Source: CAZENU01 sp965117035 | GTDB lineage: Bacteria; Chloroflexota; Dehalococcoidia; Lucifugimonadales; CAZENU01 | Direction of reading: 5' to 3' | Length of the DNA stretch: 64,000 nt | Assembly: GCA_965117035.1 (NCBI GenBank) | Contig: OZ220748.1 | Coordinates: 1,798,001-1,862,000 of the forward strand | Part shown: one piece after another, positions 7,329 to 16,680 of the stretch | How the letters are laid out: the number at the start of each line of letters is the position of its first letter | Position numbering within the stretch: the stretch's first letter is position 1 | The notes under the pieces: model-generated | What the model saw: only the letters and a program-made list of their open reading frames with translations | Told to the model about the DNA's origin: nothing | Database searches by the model: none | Translations under genes and position numbers: made by a program

Positions 7329-8690
7329 CTACATCGCCATCTCCGACTCGAGCTCGCCGAGGGCGTTGTCGAACGCGTCGACGATCTCGTCCACCTCGGC
7401 GCGCGTTATAGTCAGCGGCGGCCCGATGTCCAGCACCTCGGACGACGCGTGGTACAGCAGCCCGCGACGCCTGAGCTTCGCGTTCAGCCGTCCGGGGACG
7501 TCCTGCTCGGTCGGGAAACCCGCCTTCGTCTCCCTGTCGCTCACGAGCTCTATCGCGAGCATCAGGCCCAGCCCCCGGACGTCGCCGACGATCGTATGCC
7601 TGTCCATCAGCGCGTCCAGCGCGTCCCTGAAGTAGGCGCCCACGTCCGCGGCGTTCGCGGCGAGGTCCTCGCGCTCCAGCACCTCGATTGCCTTCACCGC
7701 CGCGACGGCCGACACCGGGTGCCCGGCGAAGGTGAATGTGTGACGGAACACCCTGTCCTTGCCGGCGAACAGGTCTGCCACCTCATTCGTGGCTATCGCG
7801 GCCCCCAGCGGCAGGTAGCTGCCCACCATGCCGTTCGCGACCGTCATGACGTCGGGAACGATGCCCCAGTGCTCGACGGCGAACATCTTCCCGGTGCGCC
7901 CGAAGCCGGTGACCACCTCGTCGGCGATCAGCGGCACGCCGTACCGGTCGCATGTCTCGCGCACCATCGGCCAGTACTCGTCGCCCGGCACGACCGCGCC
8001 GCGCGCGACCGGCTCGCCGATGACCGCGACGACCGTCTCCGGAGAGTGAAACAGGACCAGGTCTTCGACGGCCTTCGCGCAGCGCACCGCGCAATCAGAC
8101 GGGCCCTCGCCGCCGTGCTCGCAGCGGTACGGGTCTGGCTGCGGGGCGTAGACCATCCCCGGGTACTCCGGCTCGTAGTCCTCCCGGTGCGACTCGGGCC
8201 CGCCGCCGAGCCAGTGCACGCCGCCGGTGGAGCCGTGATACGAGTGCTTCCTGCTGATGACCTTGTAGTGTCCGGTCTCGCCCCTGCGACGGTGGTACGC
8301 CCGGAGCATCTTCAGCGCGACCTCGTTCGCCTCCGCCCCGCCGCTGACCAGGAACGACCGGCCCAGGCTGCCCGGCGCCAGCTCGGCCAGCTTCTCGGCG
8401 AGCATGATCGCCGGCGGCGTGGTCGTCTTCACCGGCATGTAGTTCGACCTGAGCAGCTGCTCGTACGCGGCGTCGGCGATCTCCGCCCGGCCGTAGCCCA
8501 GGTTCACCGAGTTGTACCCGCCGTTGACGTCGATCCAGGACCTGCCCTCGGAGTCCTGCACCCGGATGCCATCGCCCTCGACGACGACGATCGGCTCGCC
8601 CGACTCGGACATCCCGACCCAGTCGCGGTTGTGCATCCACAGGTACCGGTTGGCGAGGTCCCTCAGCTCTTGCGTGTTCGAGTCTGCCAT
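7329..8690 (-). CDS. Class III aminotransferase homologue lacking the PLP lysine
   Basis: A 453-residue paralog of the next gene, aligned almost end to end. It keeps GGAEANEVA near 118 and the cofactor aspartate D257 (LIADEVVTGFGRTG), but the residue that should form the Schiff base is asparagine: DVMTVANGMVGS, N286, codon AAC at about 7833-7835. Without the lysine it cannot do normal transamination. The gene is otherwise undamaged, with a ribosome site (GGAG) and full length, so it looks maintained. It could be the inactive partner of a heteromer, as LCB1 is in serine palmitoyltransferase, or a PLP-binding regulator. A sequencing error changing AAG to AAC remains possible. Confidence 0.85.
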   Translation of the reverse strand: MADSNTQELRDLANRYLWMHNRDWVGMSESGEPIVVVEGDGIRVQDSEGRSWIDVNGGYNSVNLGYGRAEIADAAYEQLLRSNYMPVKTTTPPAIMLAEKLAELAPGSLGRSFLVSGGAEANEVALKMLRAYHRRRGETGHYKVISRKHSYHGSTGGVHWLGGGPESHREDYEPEYPGMVYAPQPDPYRCEHGGEGPSDCAVRCAKAVEDLVLFHSPETVVAVIGEPVARGAVVPGDEYWPMVRETCDRYGVPLIADEVVTGFGRTGKMFAVEHWGIVPDVMTVANGMVGSYLPLGAAIATNEVADLFAGKDRVFRHTFTFAGHPVSAVAAVKAIEVLEREDLAANAADVGAYFRDALDALMDRHTIVGDVRGLGLMLAIELVSDRETKAGFPTEQDVPGRLNAKLRRRGLLYHASSEVLDIGPPLTITRAEVDEIVDAFDNALGELESEMAM

Positions 8691-8785
8691 ACGTTCGTCT
8701 CCGGTCTTGCTCGAAGCCGCTGGAACCGGTCAGCCGGGATCATACGCCCGCGGCCAAGGACTGGCTACCCCGGGAAGCCGTCCGC

Positions 8786-9742
8786 CTACGCGGAGGTCGC
8801 GCTCAGGATGCGGGACCTGCCCTCCGCGTCCTTGGCCTCGTAGAAGAGGCGCGACCGGCCGTCGGGGAGCCAGATCACGCACGGCTCGGACACCATCCCC
8901 TCGTCGAGCGGCGTGTCCAGGTCGATGAGCGGCTCCGGCGACTTCGTCCAATCGAGCCCGTCGTCCGAGACAGCGGTGAAGATGCCGCCGTCGATGCCCT
9001 CCGCCCAGGCGGCGAAGTACATCCTGAACGACCCGTCGCCCAGGCGGACCACGTCCGGCGAGTAGACCGCGAACGTCTCGCGCTCCGTCTCCTGCGCGAC
9101 GCGGACGCCCGGCTCCATCTCGAAGTCGAGGCCGTCGGACGAGACCGCGCTCACGATGTGGTTCTGGGCGTCGAGGCCCGACACCATCGGAAACGAGTAG
9201 TGGTGGAAGTAGAGCCGGTACTCCAGGCCGCCGCCGGTCTCGAAGTAGACGCAGCGCGGCGTGCCGTAGGACCACACGCCATCGGAGACCCTGACGCCAT
9301 CCTCCAGCGTCCAGTCGAGTCCGTCGTCCGACGTCGCGCTCAGGATGACCGTGGGCTCGTCCGGGCTGCGCGCCTCGTAGTACATCCGGTAGCCACCGCC
9401 CGGCATCGGCACAACGTCGGGACACAGCGTGCGCAGCGTGGCGTGGGGGGCGTGCAGGTCTATCCTGACGCCGGGGTCGAGCGTCCACGACGAGCAGTCC
9501 GGCGAAGAGGCGCTCACGATGTGGCCGTCGTGGTCGTCCGAGGTGACGCCTGGGGCGAAGCTCGTGTAGTACATCCGGTAGCCGCCTTCCGGCAGGGCGA
9601 CCACGTTCGGGGTCAGCGCCCCCTTGGCCGGGCCACGCGGGTTGAACTCGATGGCGGGCGCGGCGTCCTTCGTCCACACGACGCCCGGATCGGTCTCGTG
9701 GTAATGGACAGCCTTCAGAGGATCGATCTCGGCACCGGACAT
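8786..9742 (-). CDS. Beta-propeller glycosidase-like protein with repeated blades
   Basis: A 318-residue protein made of five or so repeats with the pattern GGYRMYYE, then SATSDDGLDWT, typical of five-bladed propellers in the GH43/GH32/DUF377 group. Such proteins hydrolyse or phosphorolyse glycans; some only bind them. I cannot pick out the three catalytic acids with certainty. ATG 9742 follows GGAGGAAGA; a longer frame upstream lacks such a site. There is no signal peptide. It lies 67 bp downstream of a CocE-type hydrolase on the same strand and is likely in the same transcript. Confidence 0.7.
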   Translation of the reverse strand: MSGAEIDPLKAVHYHETDPGVVWTKDAAPAIEFNPRGPAKGALTPNVVALPEGGYRMYYTSFAPGVTSDDHDGHIVSASSPDCSSWTLDPGVRIDLHAPHATLRTLCPDVVPMPGGGYRMYYEARSPDEPTVILSATSDDGLDWTLEDGVRVSDGVWSYGTPRCVYFETGGGLEYRLYFHHYSFPMVSGLDAQNHIVSAVSSDGLDFEMEPGVRVAQETERETFAVYSPDVVRLGDGSFRMYFAAWAEGIDGGIFTAVSDDGLDWTKSPEPLIDLDTPLDEGMVSEPCVIWLPDGRSRLFYEAKDAEGRSRILSATSA

Positions 9743-9809
9743 AAGTCTTCCTCCTGCTCCGCGGGTTCCGCCGGTTCCCTGGAAATCCACCATTCCCCCG
9801 GAGGAGCGG

Positions 9810-11468
9810 CTAGCGCGGTATGACCGGCAGCGTCAGCCGCGACGGCCGCCGGGCGTCGTGGTATATCGTCTGATCGGCGACCTTCATCTCCGTGTCGAAG
9901 CCGGGGCGGGCGCCCGTGTTCATGTTCCGGTCGAAACGCGGGAAGTTGCTGCTGGATATCTCCAGCCGGATGCGATGCCCGGCCTTGAACAGGTTGCTCG
10001 TCTCCCACATGTCCACCGTGAGCTCGTAGACCTCGCCGGGCGTGATCAGGGTGGGCTCCTCGACGGACTCCCGGTACCTGGCCCGCATCAACCCCTCGCA
10101 GAGGCTGATCGCCTTGCCGTCGGGGTGGACGTCCACGAGGGCGCCGGTGAAGTCCGTGTCCGGCGCGTTGGATGAGGCAAAGAGGGTCAGCGTGATCGGG
10201 CCCGTCACCTCGACGTCCCGGTCGAGGGGCTCCGTCGTGTACACCAACACGTCGGCCCTGCGCTCGACCGTCCGCCTGTCCATCGGCCCGCTCACACCCT
10301 GTCCCATGATCTGCCCGCCCAGCGATTCCACCGGGTCCTCGGGATCGTAGCTGTACGTGTCCGGCGGCTCCGCGCCGGGCGCGTCCGTGGACAGTACCCC
10401 GTCGCCAAGAAGCGTGTTGGCGCCGCCGGCGCTGTGGATGTAGTAGTCCGTGTAGCGGGTCCGCGCCAGGGGCCACTCGTTCTCGAAACGCCACTCGTTC
10501 GCACCCATGACCCAGATGCGAATGGGGGGCTCGTCGTCGATGCCGTTGTCGATGCCCTTCAGGCGCCGGTCGTTCCAACGGAGCTGCTCTCCTATGTAGT
10601 CGAAGAACTCCCCGGGCGGAAGATCGCGATCGCCGTGCGTCCACGGTCCCACCAACAGCTTGCTAACCCGGCGAGCCTCCGGCGACCGCGCCTCCTGGGA
10701 CCATCCCCTGAAGAGCTTGAAGCCCTCGTGGAGCAGGTTGTCGTACCACCCGGTCATGATGAACGCGGGCGCATCGATGTCGCCGTACCGGTCCCTGACG
10801 CTGTACGCCTTCCAGAAGTCGTCGAAGGTGTGGTGCTCGATGGCCTGCCGGTAGAAGGGTATGTCGGCGATGTCGTCCAGGGCGGAGATCAGGGGCAGCC
10901 TTCGACAGATCTCCTCCCAGTTCATCATGCTCCTGGCGCCGCGCTGCATCGTCCGTCCGGTCATCATCAGGAAATTCATGGCGACGTGGAGCTGAAGCGG
11001 CCCGTCCACCCGCCAGTGGCCGAAGTTGTCCTGCTGGGAGTTCACCGGCACGAGCGCCTTGAGGTACTTGCTCCGAAGCGGCGCCGTCATCGACTGGGTG
11101 TAGCCGATGTACGAGCTGCCGAACATGCCGATGTTCCCGTCGCACCACTCCTGGGCGCCGATCCATTCCTGGGTGTCGTAGCCGTCCTCCGGCTCCTGGA
11201 AGTAGGGGCTGAACTCCCCGTCGGAGTCGAAACGGCCCCGGCAGTCCTGCATGACCACCGCGTAGCCCTGCAGCACCGCGCGTTTCGCCATGTCGATGCA
11301 CCAGTCGGCCTGGTTGTCGTATATGGTGCGGACCAGCAGGGTCGGAAACGGGCCGCCGTCGGGCGGCAGGTAGATGTCAGTGGAGAGGTTGACCCCATCC
11401 CTCATCGGCACCTTGACGTCGAGCTGGATCCGAGCTGGTTGGGAGAACTGGTACTGCTGCTCACTCAT
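9810..11468 (-). CDS. CocE/NonD-family alpha/beta hydrolase
   Basis: A 552-residue serine hydrolase of the cocaine esterase / X-Pro dipeptidyl-peptidase group, acting on esters or amides. The N-terminal VPMRDGVNLSTDIYLP motif opens the hydrolase domain, the nucleophile elbow is G117-S-S119-Y-I-G in GMFGSSYIG, and the histidine is probably in GPWTHGDRD. The C-terminal jelly-roll domain, with SNAPDTDFTGALVDVHPDG, is characteristic. ATG 11468 has GGAGG upstream; a longer open frame (to 11642) is arginine-rich and not convincing. Two more family members are at 23665 and 43094. No signal peptide is visible. Confidence 0.88.
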   Translation of the reverse strand: MSEQQYQFSQPARIQLDVKVPMRDGVNLSTDIYLPPDGGPFPTLLVRTIYDNQADWCIDMAKRAVLQGYAVVMQDCRGRFDSDGEFSPYFQEPEDGYDTQEWIGAQEWCDGNIGMFGSSYIGYTQSMTAPLRSKYLKALVPVNSQQDNFGHWRVDGPLQLHVAMNFLMMTGRTMQRGARSMMNWEEICRRLPLISALDDIADIPFYRQAIEHHTFDDFWKAYSVRDRYGDIDAPAFIMTGWYDNLLHEGFKLFRGWSQEARSPEARRVSKLLVGPWTHGDRDLPPGEFFDYIGEQLRWNDRRLKGIDNGIDDEPPIRIWVMGANEWRFENEWPLARTRYTDYYIHSAGGANTLLGDGVLSTDAPGAEPPDTYSYDPEDPVESLGGQIMGQGVSGPMDRRTVERRADVLVYTTEPLDRDVEVTGPITLTLFASSNAPDTDFTGALVDVHPDGKAISLCEGLMRARYRESVEEPTLITPGEVYELTVDMWETSNLFKAGHRIRLEISSSNFPRFDRNMNTGARPGFDTEMKVADQTIYHDARRPSRLTLPVIPR

Positions 11469-11719
11469 CCGCCCTGACCTCCTGTCCTCCCATGCGACGA
11501 GTTCGAACGGCGCGGCAAAGCCTATCACGTCCACCGTGAGAGGCGCTATCGATCCTGTACATCGGGCTGCGAGGAAGTGGCAAGGGCGGGGGGCGCATAC
11601 TCGTGGCCGACGCGGATCTCGTCGCGGAGTCTCCCCCGGCACACGGGAGAAGCCCCCCCTCGCCCCCTTTGCGAAAGGGGAGGAAGAGGAGCGTCGCCCT
11701 GCACTGCTGGGTCAAACCC

Positions 11720-13180
11720 CTAGTCAGCTAGCCAGAAAGCGTACAGTTTGGCTGTGGTGATGTCGAATCGGAGGCGGATGGGGCGGTCGTGGGATGGTGG
11801 GCTGGTGCCATTCCAGGTGAGGCGGGCGTTGAGGTCATCGGTGTGGATTGGGTCGCTGTCGGTGAGAGATGAGCCTGGGAGGGGTTGCATGGTCTCGGCG
11901 TCGAGGACGGCGGCGCGGAGCTCGCCATTGGTGGCGTCGACGTTGATCCGAAGGTCGCCCCCGTCGAGGAGGAAGGGCTTGCTGGTCATGGTGCCGTTCT
12001 TGAGGGCGTCCAGGGAGACGAAGCCGTCAAGCCGAACCTTCGCCAGGGCCACGGCATTGAGGTCTTCGTCGAAGTAGTGGCGGTGCTCCTCTGCGACGTC
12101 CTCTCTGCGAGCCCGGAAGCGGCAGGTGTTGTAGTAGACCCAGATCTCGCCCAGGTCCTGGCGGACTATCGGACGGCCGCAGGGGAGCAGCTGCGCGGTG
12201 TCGTACCGGACCCCGTCCCAGGGCTGGACGTCCAGGAAGAGGTCGCGGTTGGCGACCCGATGCCACGTGCACAGGTCGCGGGACACGGCCACCTCGGTCT
12301 GGTTGATCCCGAAGTGGTTGTGGGTCCGCCACCGCGCCGAAGGGTTGAAGAGCACTGGCAGGCCGATGTAGAGCCCCTCGTAGGGCATGACCGACATCTT
12401 GTAAATCTCGGCCATGTAGCGCTCGTTGTCCACGGCAGGCGGCGTCAGATAGCCGGGGTCGTCCGCCACGGCCAGGACGCGCCGCCCGCTGTTGTTGCGG
12501 TCGATCTCGTCCGTCTCGATGAGAAGACAGGCGTCGGTCCAGTCGACAAAGTCGTGGCTGGTGGAAAGCCAAAACGACCTGCCCCACTCGGTCAGCAGCT
12601 TCACCGTGGCCAGGAACTGGCCGGTGGTCTCGTCGTAGGTCAGGTGAGAAGTATCGCGGCTGGGGATGGGCGAAGTATCGATCAGGGCCCAGTCGAAGCC
12701 GTCGGGCGAGACGGCGGGATAGCGGCCGTTGCCGCCGGGGCCGGCGAACATACCCTTGTAGCGACGCTGCGGGTCGTCGTCGTGCTCGTCACGCAGCACG
12801 TGGTACATCTTCATGCCACCGGGAGCAGGAGCGATGTTGTTGTCGGTGGAGCCCTGCCACTCGTAGAGGCCGAGGCTGGGCGTCTCCCAGTGCAGACCGT
12901 CCGTGGACGTCGCGTAGTGGGGCAGCTCGACGCGACCGGCAGGCCGTTCGTCTGTGCGTGCGACGGGGTAGCCGGCCCAGTACCACCACTCCCAGAGGCC
13001 CTTCTGAGAGTTCCACTGGGGCGTGCTGCTGGACTGGAGGGTGACCTGGCCGCGGGAGCGGTCGGGGCGGAGGATCGGGCTTGTCCGCTCGGGTTTGTTC
13101 AGGGTGGTCCGAAGGCCGTGTTTGGTCTCGATGGCGCCGTAGTCGAGGAAGAGCTGTTTGTGGAGTCGGGGGTTGATCAT
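11720..13180 (-). CDS. Propeller glycosidase-like protein, family HKQLFLDD, paralog 1
   Basis: A 486-residue cytosolic protein, one of four homologues in this window. The family signature starts at residue 4: RLHKQLFLD, then LNKPERTSPI, ATSTDGLHWE, AVSPDGFDW, WLSTSHDFVDWT, VSRDLCTWHRVANRDLF, EIWVYYNTCRF and a C-terminal KLYAFWL. The repeated S-x-D-G/F-x-x-W strands are propeller blades as in GH32 and GH43 enzymes, so a role with glycans is likely, but the reaction is unknown. In this copy FLDD is FLDY. It is the second gene of a minus-strand run behind paralog 2, followed by a CocE hydrolase. Confidence 0.72.
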   Translation of the reverse strand: MINPRLHKQLFLDYGAIETKHGLRTTLNKPERTSPILRPDRSRGQVTLQSSSTPQWNSQKGLWEWWYWAGYPVARTDERPAGRVELPHYATSTDGLHWETPSLGLYEWQGSTDNNIAPAPGGMKMYHVLRDEHDDDPQRRYKGMFAGPGGNGRYPAVSPDGFDWALIDTSPIPSRDTSHLTYDETTGQFLATVKLLTEWGRSFWLSTSHDFVDWTDACLLIETDEIDRNNSGRRVLAVADDPGYLTPPAVDNERYMAEIYKMSVMPYEGLYIGLPVLFNPSARWRTHNHFGINQTEVAVSRDLCTWHRVANRDLFLDVQPWDGVRYDTAQLLPCGRPIVRQDLGEIWVYYNTCRFRARREDVAEEHRHYFDEDLNAVALAKVRLDGFVSLDALKNGTMTSKPFLLDGGDLRINVDATNGELRAAVLDAETMQPLPGSSLTDSDPIHTDDLNARLTWNGTSPPSHDRPIRLRFDITTAKLYAFWLAD

Positions 13181-13310
13181 GGGAGGTAGATGTGGTGGTT
13201 TGCGGTGGCCATCGCGCGTTCACCACAACCCAGGTCCTTCGTCGCAAAGCCTCCTCAGGAAACGGGAGAAATCCCCCCTGACCCCCTCTCCGAGAGGGGA
13301 AGAAGGACCC

Positions 13311-14798
13311 CTACCCGCGGCCGTTGAGCCAGAAGGCGTAGAGTTTGGTCTGGGTCAGCTCGAAGCGGAGGCGGACGGGTTGCTCGCGCCGTGGTGCAGT
13401 ACTCTCGCGCCACGTTAGTTTGTGGGACAGGTCGTCGACCGTTACCGGGTCGCAGTCGGTTATGGAGTAGCCGGGGAGTGGGTCCATGGTCGTGGCATCG
13501 ACCAGCTCGGCCTTCAGTTGGCCGTTCTGGGCGTCGGCGTTTACATGGACATCGCCGTCGAGGACGAACGGCGATGTCAACATGGTGCCTTTGTCCTCGG
13601 CGTCGAGGGATACGAACCCGTCGAGGCGGACCTTGGCCAGCGAGAGGCAGCTCAGGTCCCGGAAGTACGGGGCGTAGGACTCGTCGTGCTGGTAGCTCCA
13701 GGAGCGGAAGCGGCACGCGTTGTAGTAGACCCAGATCTCGCCCAGGTCCTCGCGCACTATGGGTGGGCCGCTAACCGGGACCTGCGTGGTGTCGTAGACC
13801 TCCCCGTCCCACGGCAGAACCTCGAGGAACAGGTCCCGATTCGCGACTCGCTTCCAGTCGTGGAGGTCGCGGGAGACGGCCAGCTCAGTCTGGTTGATGC
13901 CGTTGTGATTGCCGGGCGGGACCGGTAGAGCACCGGCCGTGTTGAGCAGCATCGGGAATGCGATGTACAGACCCTCGTACGGCATAAGCGGCATCAGGTA
14001 GACCTGGGCGGTCTGGTCGTCCCTCCGGACTATGGGCGGCGTGAGGTAGGAGGGGTCGTCGACGACTTTCCTGATCCTGCGCCGGGCGTTGTTCAGATCG
14101 ATCTCGTCGGAGTGGAAGATCAGCTCGGGCTCGGTCCAGTCGATGAAGTCGCCGCTGGTGGAGAGCCAGACCGACCTGCCCCACTTCGTCGGGAGCTTGA
14201 CGGTCGCCACGAAGCGGTCGTGGATACTGTCGTACACCAGGCCGGACGTGTCGTCGCTGGGAATCGGCGGCACATCGATGAACGTCCAATCGAAGCCGTT
14301 AGACGATACCGCGGGGTAGCGAGCGTTACCACGGTTCGTGAACAGCGCCTTGTACCGCCTGTCCGGGTCGTCCTCACGCTCGTCGCGAAGGATGTGGGAG
14401 AGGGTACGGCCGTTGGCCGGGGGCACGATGTTGTTGTCTTTGGAGCCGTTCCACTCCTGGAGGCCGAGGTTCCGCCTGTCCCAGTTCACACCGTCAGTAG
14501 AAGTCGCGTAGTGCGTAAATGAGACCTGGGGGTCAGGCTCTTCGGACGCCCGGGCATCGGGCTCTCCGCCGGAGTCAACCGGCCGGTAGCCCGACCTATA
14601 CCAGAGCTCCCATAGCCCTTGCTCCGGGTTCCATTGGGGCGAGCTGCTCGTCAAAAGCGACACCTGGCCCTGGGACTGGTCGGGGCGCATCACGGGGCCT
14701 GCCCGTTCCGGCTTGTTCAGAGTGCGCCTGAGGCCGTACTTGGTCTCGATGGCCTCGTCGTCCAGGAAGAGCTGTTTATGGAGTCGGGGGTTGATCAT
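13311..14798 (-). CDS. Propeller glycosidase-like protein, family HKQLFLDD, paralog 2
   Basis: A 495-residue homologue of the previous gene. It opens with MINPRLHKQLFLDDEAIETK and has the same series of blade motifs, including WLSTSGDFIDWTEPELIF, NQTELAVSRDLHDWKRVANR and EIWVYYNACRF, ending KLYAFWL. I place the start at 14798, since the longer frame adds 63 residues without family character. The bases before the ATG are CCTCCCT, so no Shine-Dalgarno site is apparent. A strong promoter (14947-14975) leaves a leader of about 140 bases. Function is unknown beyond the propeller fold. Confidence 0.72.
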   Translation of the reverse strand: MINPRLHKQLFLDDEAIETKYGLRRTLNKPERAGPVMRPDQSQGQVSLLTSSSPQWNPEQGLWELWYRSGYRPVDSGGEPDARASEEPDPQVSFTHYATSTDGVNWDRRNLGLQEWNGSKDNNIVPPANGRTLSHILRDEREDDPDRRYKALFTNRGNARYPAVSSNGFDWTFIDVPPIPSDDTSGLVYDSIHDRFVATVKLPTKWGRSVWLSTSGDFIDWTEPELIFHSDEIDLNNARRRIRKVVDDPSYLTPPIVRRDDQTAQVYLMPLMPYEGLYIAFPMLLNTAGALPVPPGNHNGINQTELAVSRDLHDWKRVANRDLFLEVLPWDGEVYDTTQVPVSGPPIVREDLGEIWVYYNACRFRSWSYQHDESYAPYFRDLSCLSLAKVRLDGFVSLDAEDKGTMLTSPFVLDGDVHVNADAQNGQLKAELVDATTMDPLPGYSITDCDPVTVDDLSHKLTWRESTAPRREQPVRLRFELTQTKLYAFWLNGRG

Positions 14799-14946
14799 AG
14801 GGAGGATGTGCTCTCCATCTACGCGATGTCCGATGGGGACGTTGTGCGGACCTGCCCCACGTCCCTCATCGTCCTTCCTGAAAGGACTCCTCGGGAAACG
14901 GTCACCGTCGCGACGGCTCCGGCGAGCAGGTCTCACCGTGGTCGGG

Positions 14947-14975
14947 ACTATAGTCGAGCGCTGTGGGCGTGTCAA
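14947..14975 (-). promoter_or_regulatory. Sigma-70-type promoter for propeller paralog 2
   Basis: On the minus strand TTGACA (14970-14975) is separated by exactly 17 bases from TATAGT (14947-14952). The same boxes and spacing, with similar surrounding bases, occur before propeller paralog 4 at 48681-48709. Confidence 0.7.
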
Positions 14976-15093
14976 AGCCAACGACATGGAATTACCGCGT
15001 CGAATCCCGGAAGGGATGCCAAAGGGAGGGCCGCATAGTATGATGGCCGATAGCCAGGCGGGTCACGTATGCGCCGCCCCGGAGGTAGGAGAG

Positions 15094-15840
15094 ATGAGGC
15101 ACGCCCGTTATATCGCGATAGCGCTCCTCGTCGCGGTCGCGGCCATGGCGTTCGCGGCCTGTTCCAGCGGCGATGGCGACGACGGGGCAACCGGCGCCGC
15201 CGCTGCCGACGCCGCCGACTCGGGCGGCGCGGCTACCGGGCCGTACAAGCTCACCCAGCAGTTCGACCTCAGCATCACCATGTCGAGCACGAAGTTCAAC
15301 GAGACGAGGCGCATCCCGAGGATGTACGGCTGCAAGCAGGACAACGTCTCGGTGCCGATCTCGTGGGAGGACGTGCCCGACGGCGCCGTCAGCCTGGCGC
15401 TGCTGATGGACAGCACACAGTACCCGGGCGAGCGGCACGTCCACTGGCTGCTGTGGAACATACCCGTGGACCTGCGGGAGCTCCCCGAGGCCGTTGCGAA
15501 CGGGCCCGACGCGCCTTCGGTCGGTCCCAGGGCCGCGCAGGGCACCAACAGCGACGGCACGGTCGGCTGGTCCGGGCCCTGCCCCGAGCCGGTGACGCTC
15601 GGCGTGTCCACGTCGCGCACCGGCACGGCCGGCGGGCTGAAGTCCGTCGCCGACGCCGAGAGGTCGACGGCCGAGTACTACTTCCAACTGTACGCGCTGG
15701 ACACGGAGCTCGACCTGGGGCCCGAGACCGACAAGAACGCCTTCCTGCGGGCCATAGACGGCCACGTGATCGCGGGAGGCGAGCTCAAGGGCGAGCAGGT
15801 CTCCCAGACCCAGATCAAGAAGCACGGCGACGGCCTGTAG
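15094..15840 (+). CDS. YbhB/YbcL-like (PEBP fold) lipoprotein 1
   Basis: A 248-residue exported lipoprotein. The N terminus has a basic start, a hydrophobic stretch and a lipobox ending AFAAC, followed by a Gly/Ala/Asp-rich spacer. From about residue 50 the Raf-kinase-inhibitor-like fold follows: TKFNETRRIPRMY, then SVPISWEDVPDGAVSLALL, HWLLWNIP, GWSGPCPEP and YYFQLYALDTELDLG. The anion pocket of PEBP proteins normally includes a DPDAP motif; here the segment reads MDSTQYPGERHVHW. Bacterial homologues have no settled role. The start at 15094 follows GGAGGTAGGAGAG. Three closer paralogs lie at 49-51 kb. Confidence 0.85.
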   Translation: MRHARYIAIALLVAVAAMAFAACSSGDGDDGATGAAAADAADSGGAATGPYKLTQQFDLSITMSSTKFNETRRIPRMYGCKQDNVSVPISWEDVPDGAVSLALLMDSTQYPGERHVHWLLWNIPVDLRELPEAVANGPDAPSVGPRAAQGTNSDGTVGWSGPCPEPVTLGVSTSRTGTAGGLKSVADAERSTAEYYFQLYALDTELDLGPETDKNAFLRAIDGHVIAGGELKGEQVSQTQIKKHGDGL

Positions 15841-15885
15841 ACGGCCCCGCGGCCGAGATCGGCCGCCACGAGGAGGACCGGAAAC

Positions 15886-16680
15886 ATGGGAGAGGTCGAC
15901 CTCGACTTCGAGCCGACGGTCCCCGTATTCGACGCCAACGTGGCGTTGGGCAGGCGGCACGACAAGCACGTCGCCGTCGATACGGTGGCCGGCGTGCTAC
16001 AGGTGATGGACGACTCGGGCGTCGGCCGCGCCCTCGTGTACGCCCCTCACGCCGTGACGTACGACCCGCGCGACGGCAACGCCATGCTGGTCGAGCAGAT
16101 CGGCGGCGAGGCGCGCCTCGTGCCCCAGTTCGTCTGCAGCCCCGTGTTCGACCGCCTCGACGACTTCGCGGACGAGGTCGAGGCGGCCGGCGTGCGGTCG
16201 GTCCGGATGGTGCCCGGCCTTCACTCATACCCGTTCCGCGACTGGGTCGTTGGGCGCTGGCTCGACTGGATGGCGGACACTCGCACGCCAGTGTGGCTGC
16301 ACACGCAATGGCAGACCTGGCTCTCGGGAGGAGACAACCTCGACCCGCGCGACGTCTACGAGACTCTCAAGGCCAGGCCGGACGTGACCGCCGTGCTGTC
16401 CGAGGTGAAGTACGACGACATCTCGTGGGCGCTGTCGCTGCTCCGCAGCCTGCCCAACCTGCACATCGAGATCTCGCGCTTCGTCGTGGGCGGCGGGATC
16501 GAGTACCTGCTGGAGGCCGCGGGGGAGTCCCGAATAATGTTCGGGTCGCGCTTCCCCGATTCGGCCATGCCGCTGCACCTCTACGGCCTCCACCACAGCG
16601 GCCTGAGCGACGAGACGCTGAGTGCGATCTGCGCCGGCAATCTCGAGCGCCTGCTCGCCGGGGGCGGAGACAAGGCATGA
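15886..16680 (+). CDS. Amidohydrolase-like TIM-barrel protein without metal ligands (pair 1, member A)
   Basis: A 264-residue member of the amidohydrolase-2 superfamily. The position that should hold the HxH metal motif reads PVFDANVALGRRHD; the barrel-end histidine position reads VLSEVKYDD instead of HAGG; and the final aspartate in GSDFP is replaced, giving FGSRFPDSAMP. Only WLHTQW near 140 keeps a histidine. Metal-dependent hydrolysis is therefore unlikely. Its ATGA overlap with the next gene, which has all ligands, implies coupled translation. The same two-gene arrangement, with the same losses, recurs at 27107-28667. It may be a structural or regulatory subunit. Confidence 0.82.
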   Translation: MGEVDLDFEPTVPVFDANVALGRRHDKHVAVDTVAGVLQVMDDSGVGRALVYAPHAVTYDPRDGNAMLVEQIGGEARLVPQFVCSPVFDRLDDFADEVEAAGVRSVRMVPGLHSYPFRDWVVGRWLDWMADTRTPVWLHTQWQTWLSGGDNLDPRDVYETLKARPDVTAVLSEVKYDDISWALSLLRSLPNLHIEISRFVVGGGIEYLLEAAGESRIMFGSRFPDSAMPLHLYGLHHSGLSDETLSAICAGNLERLLAGGGDKA

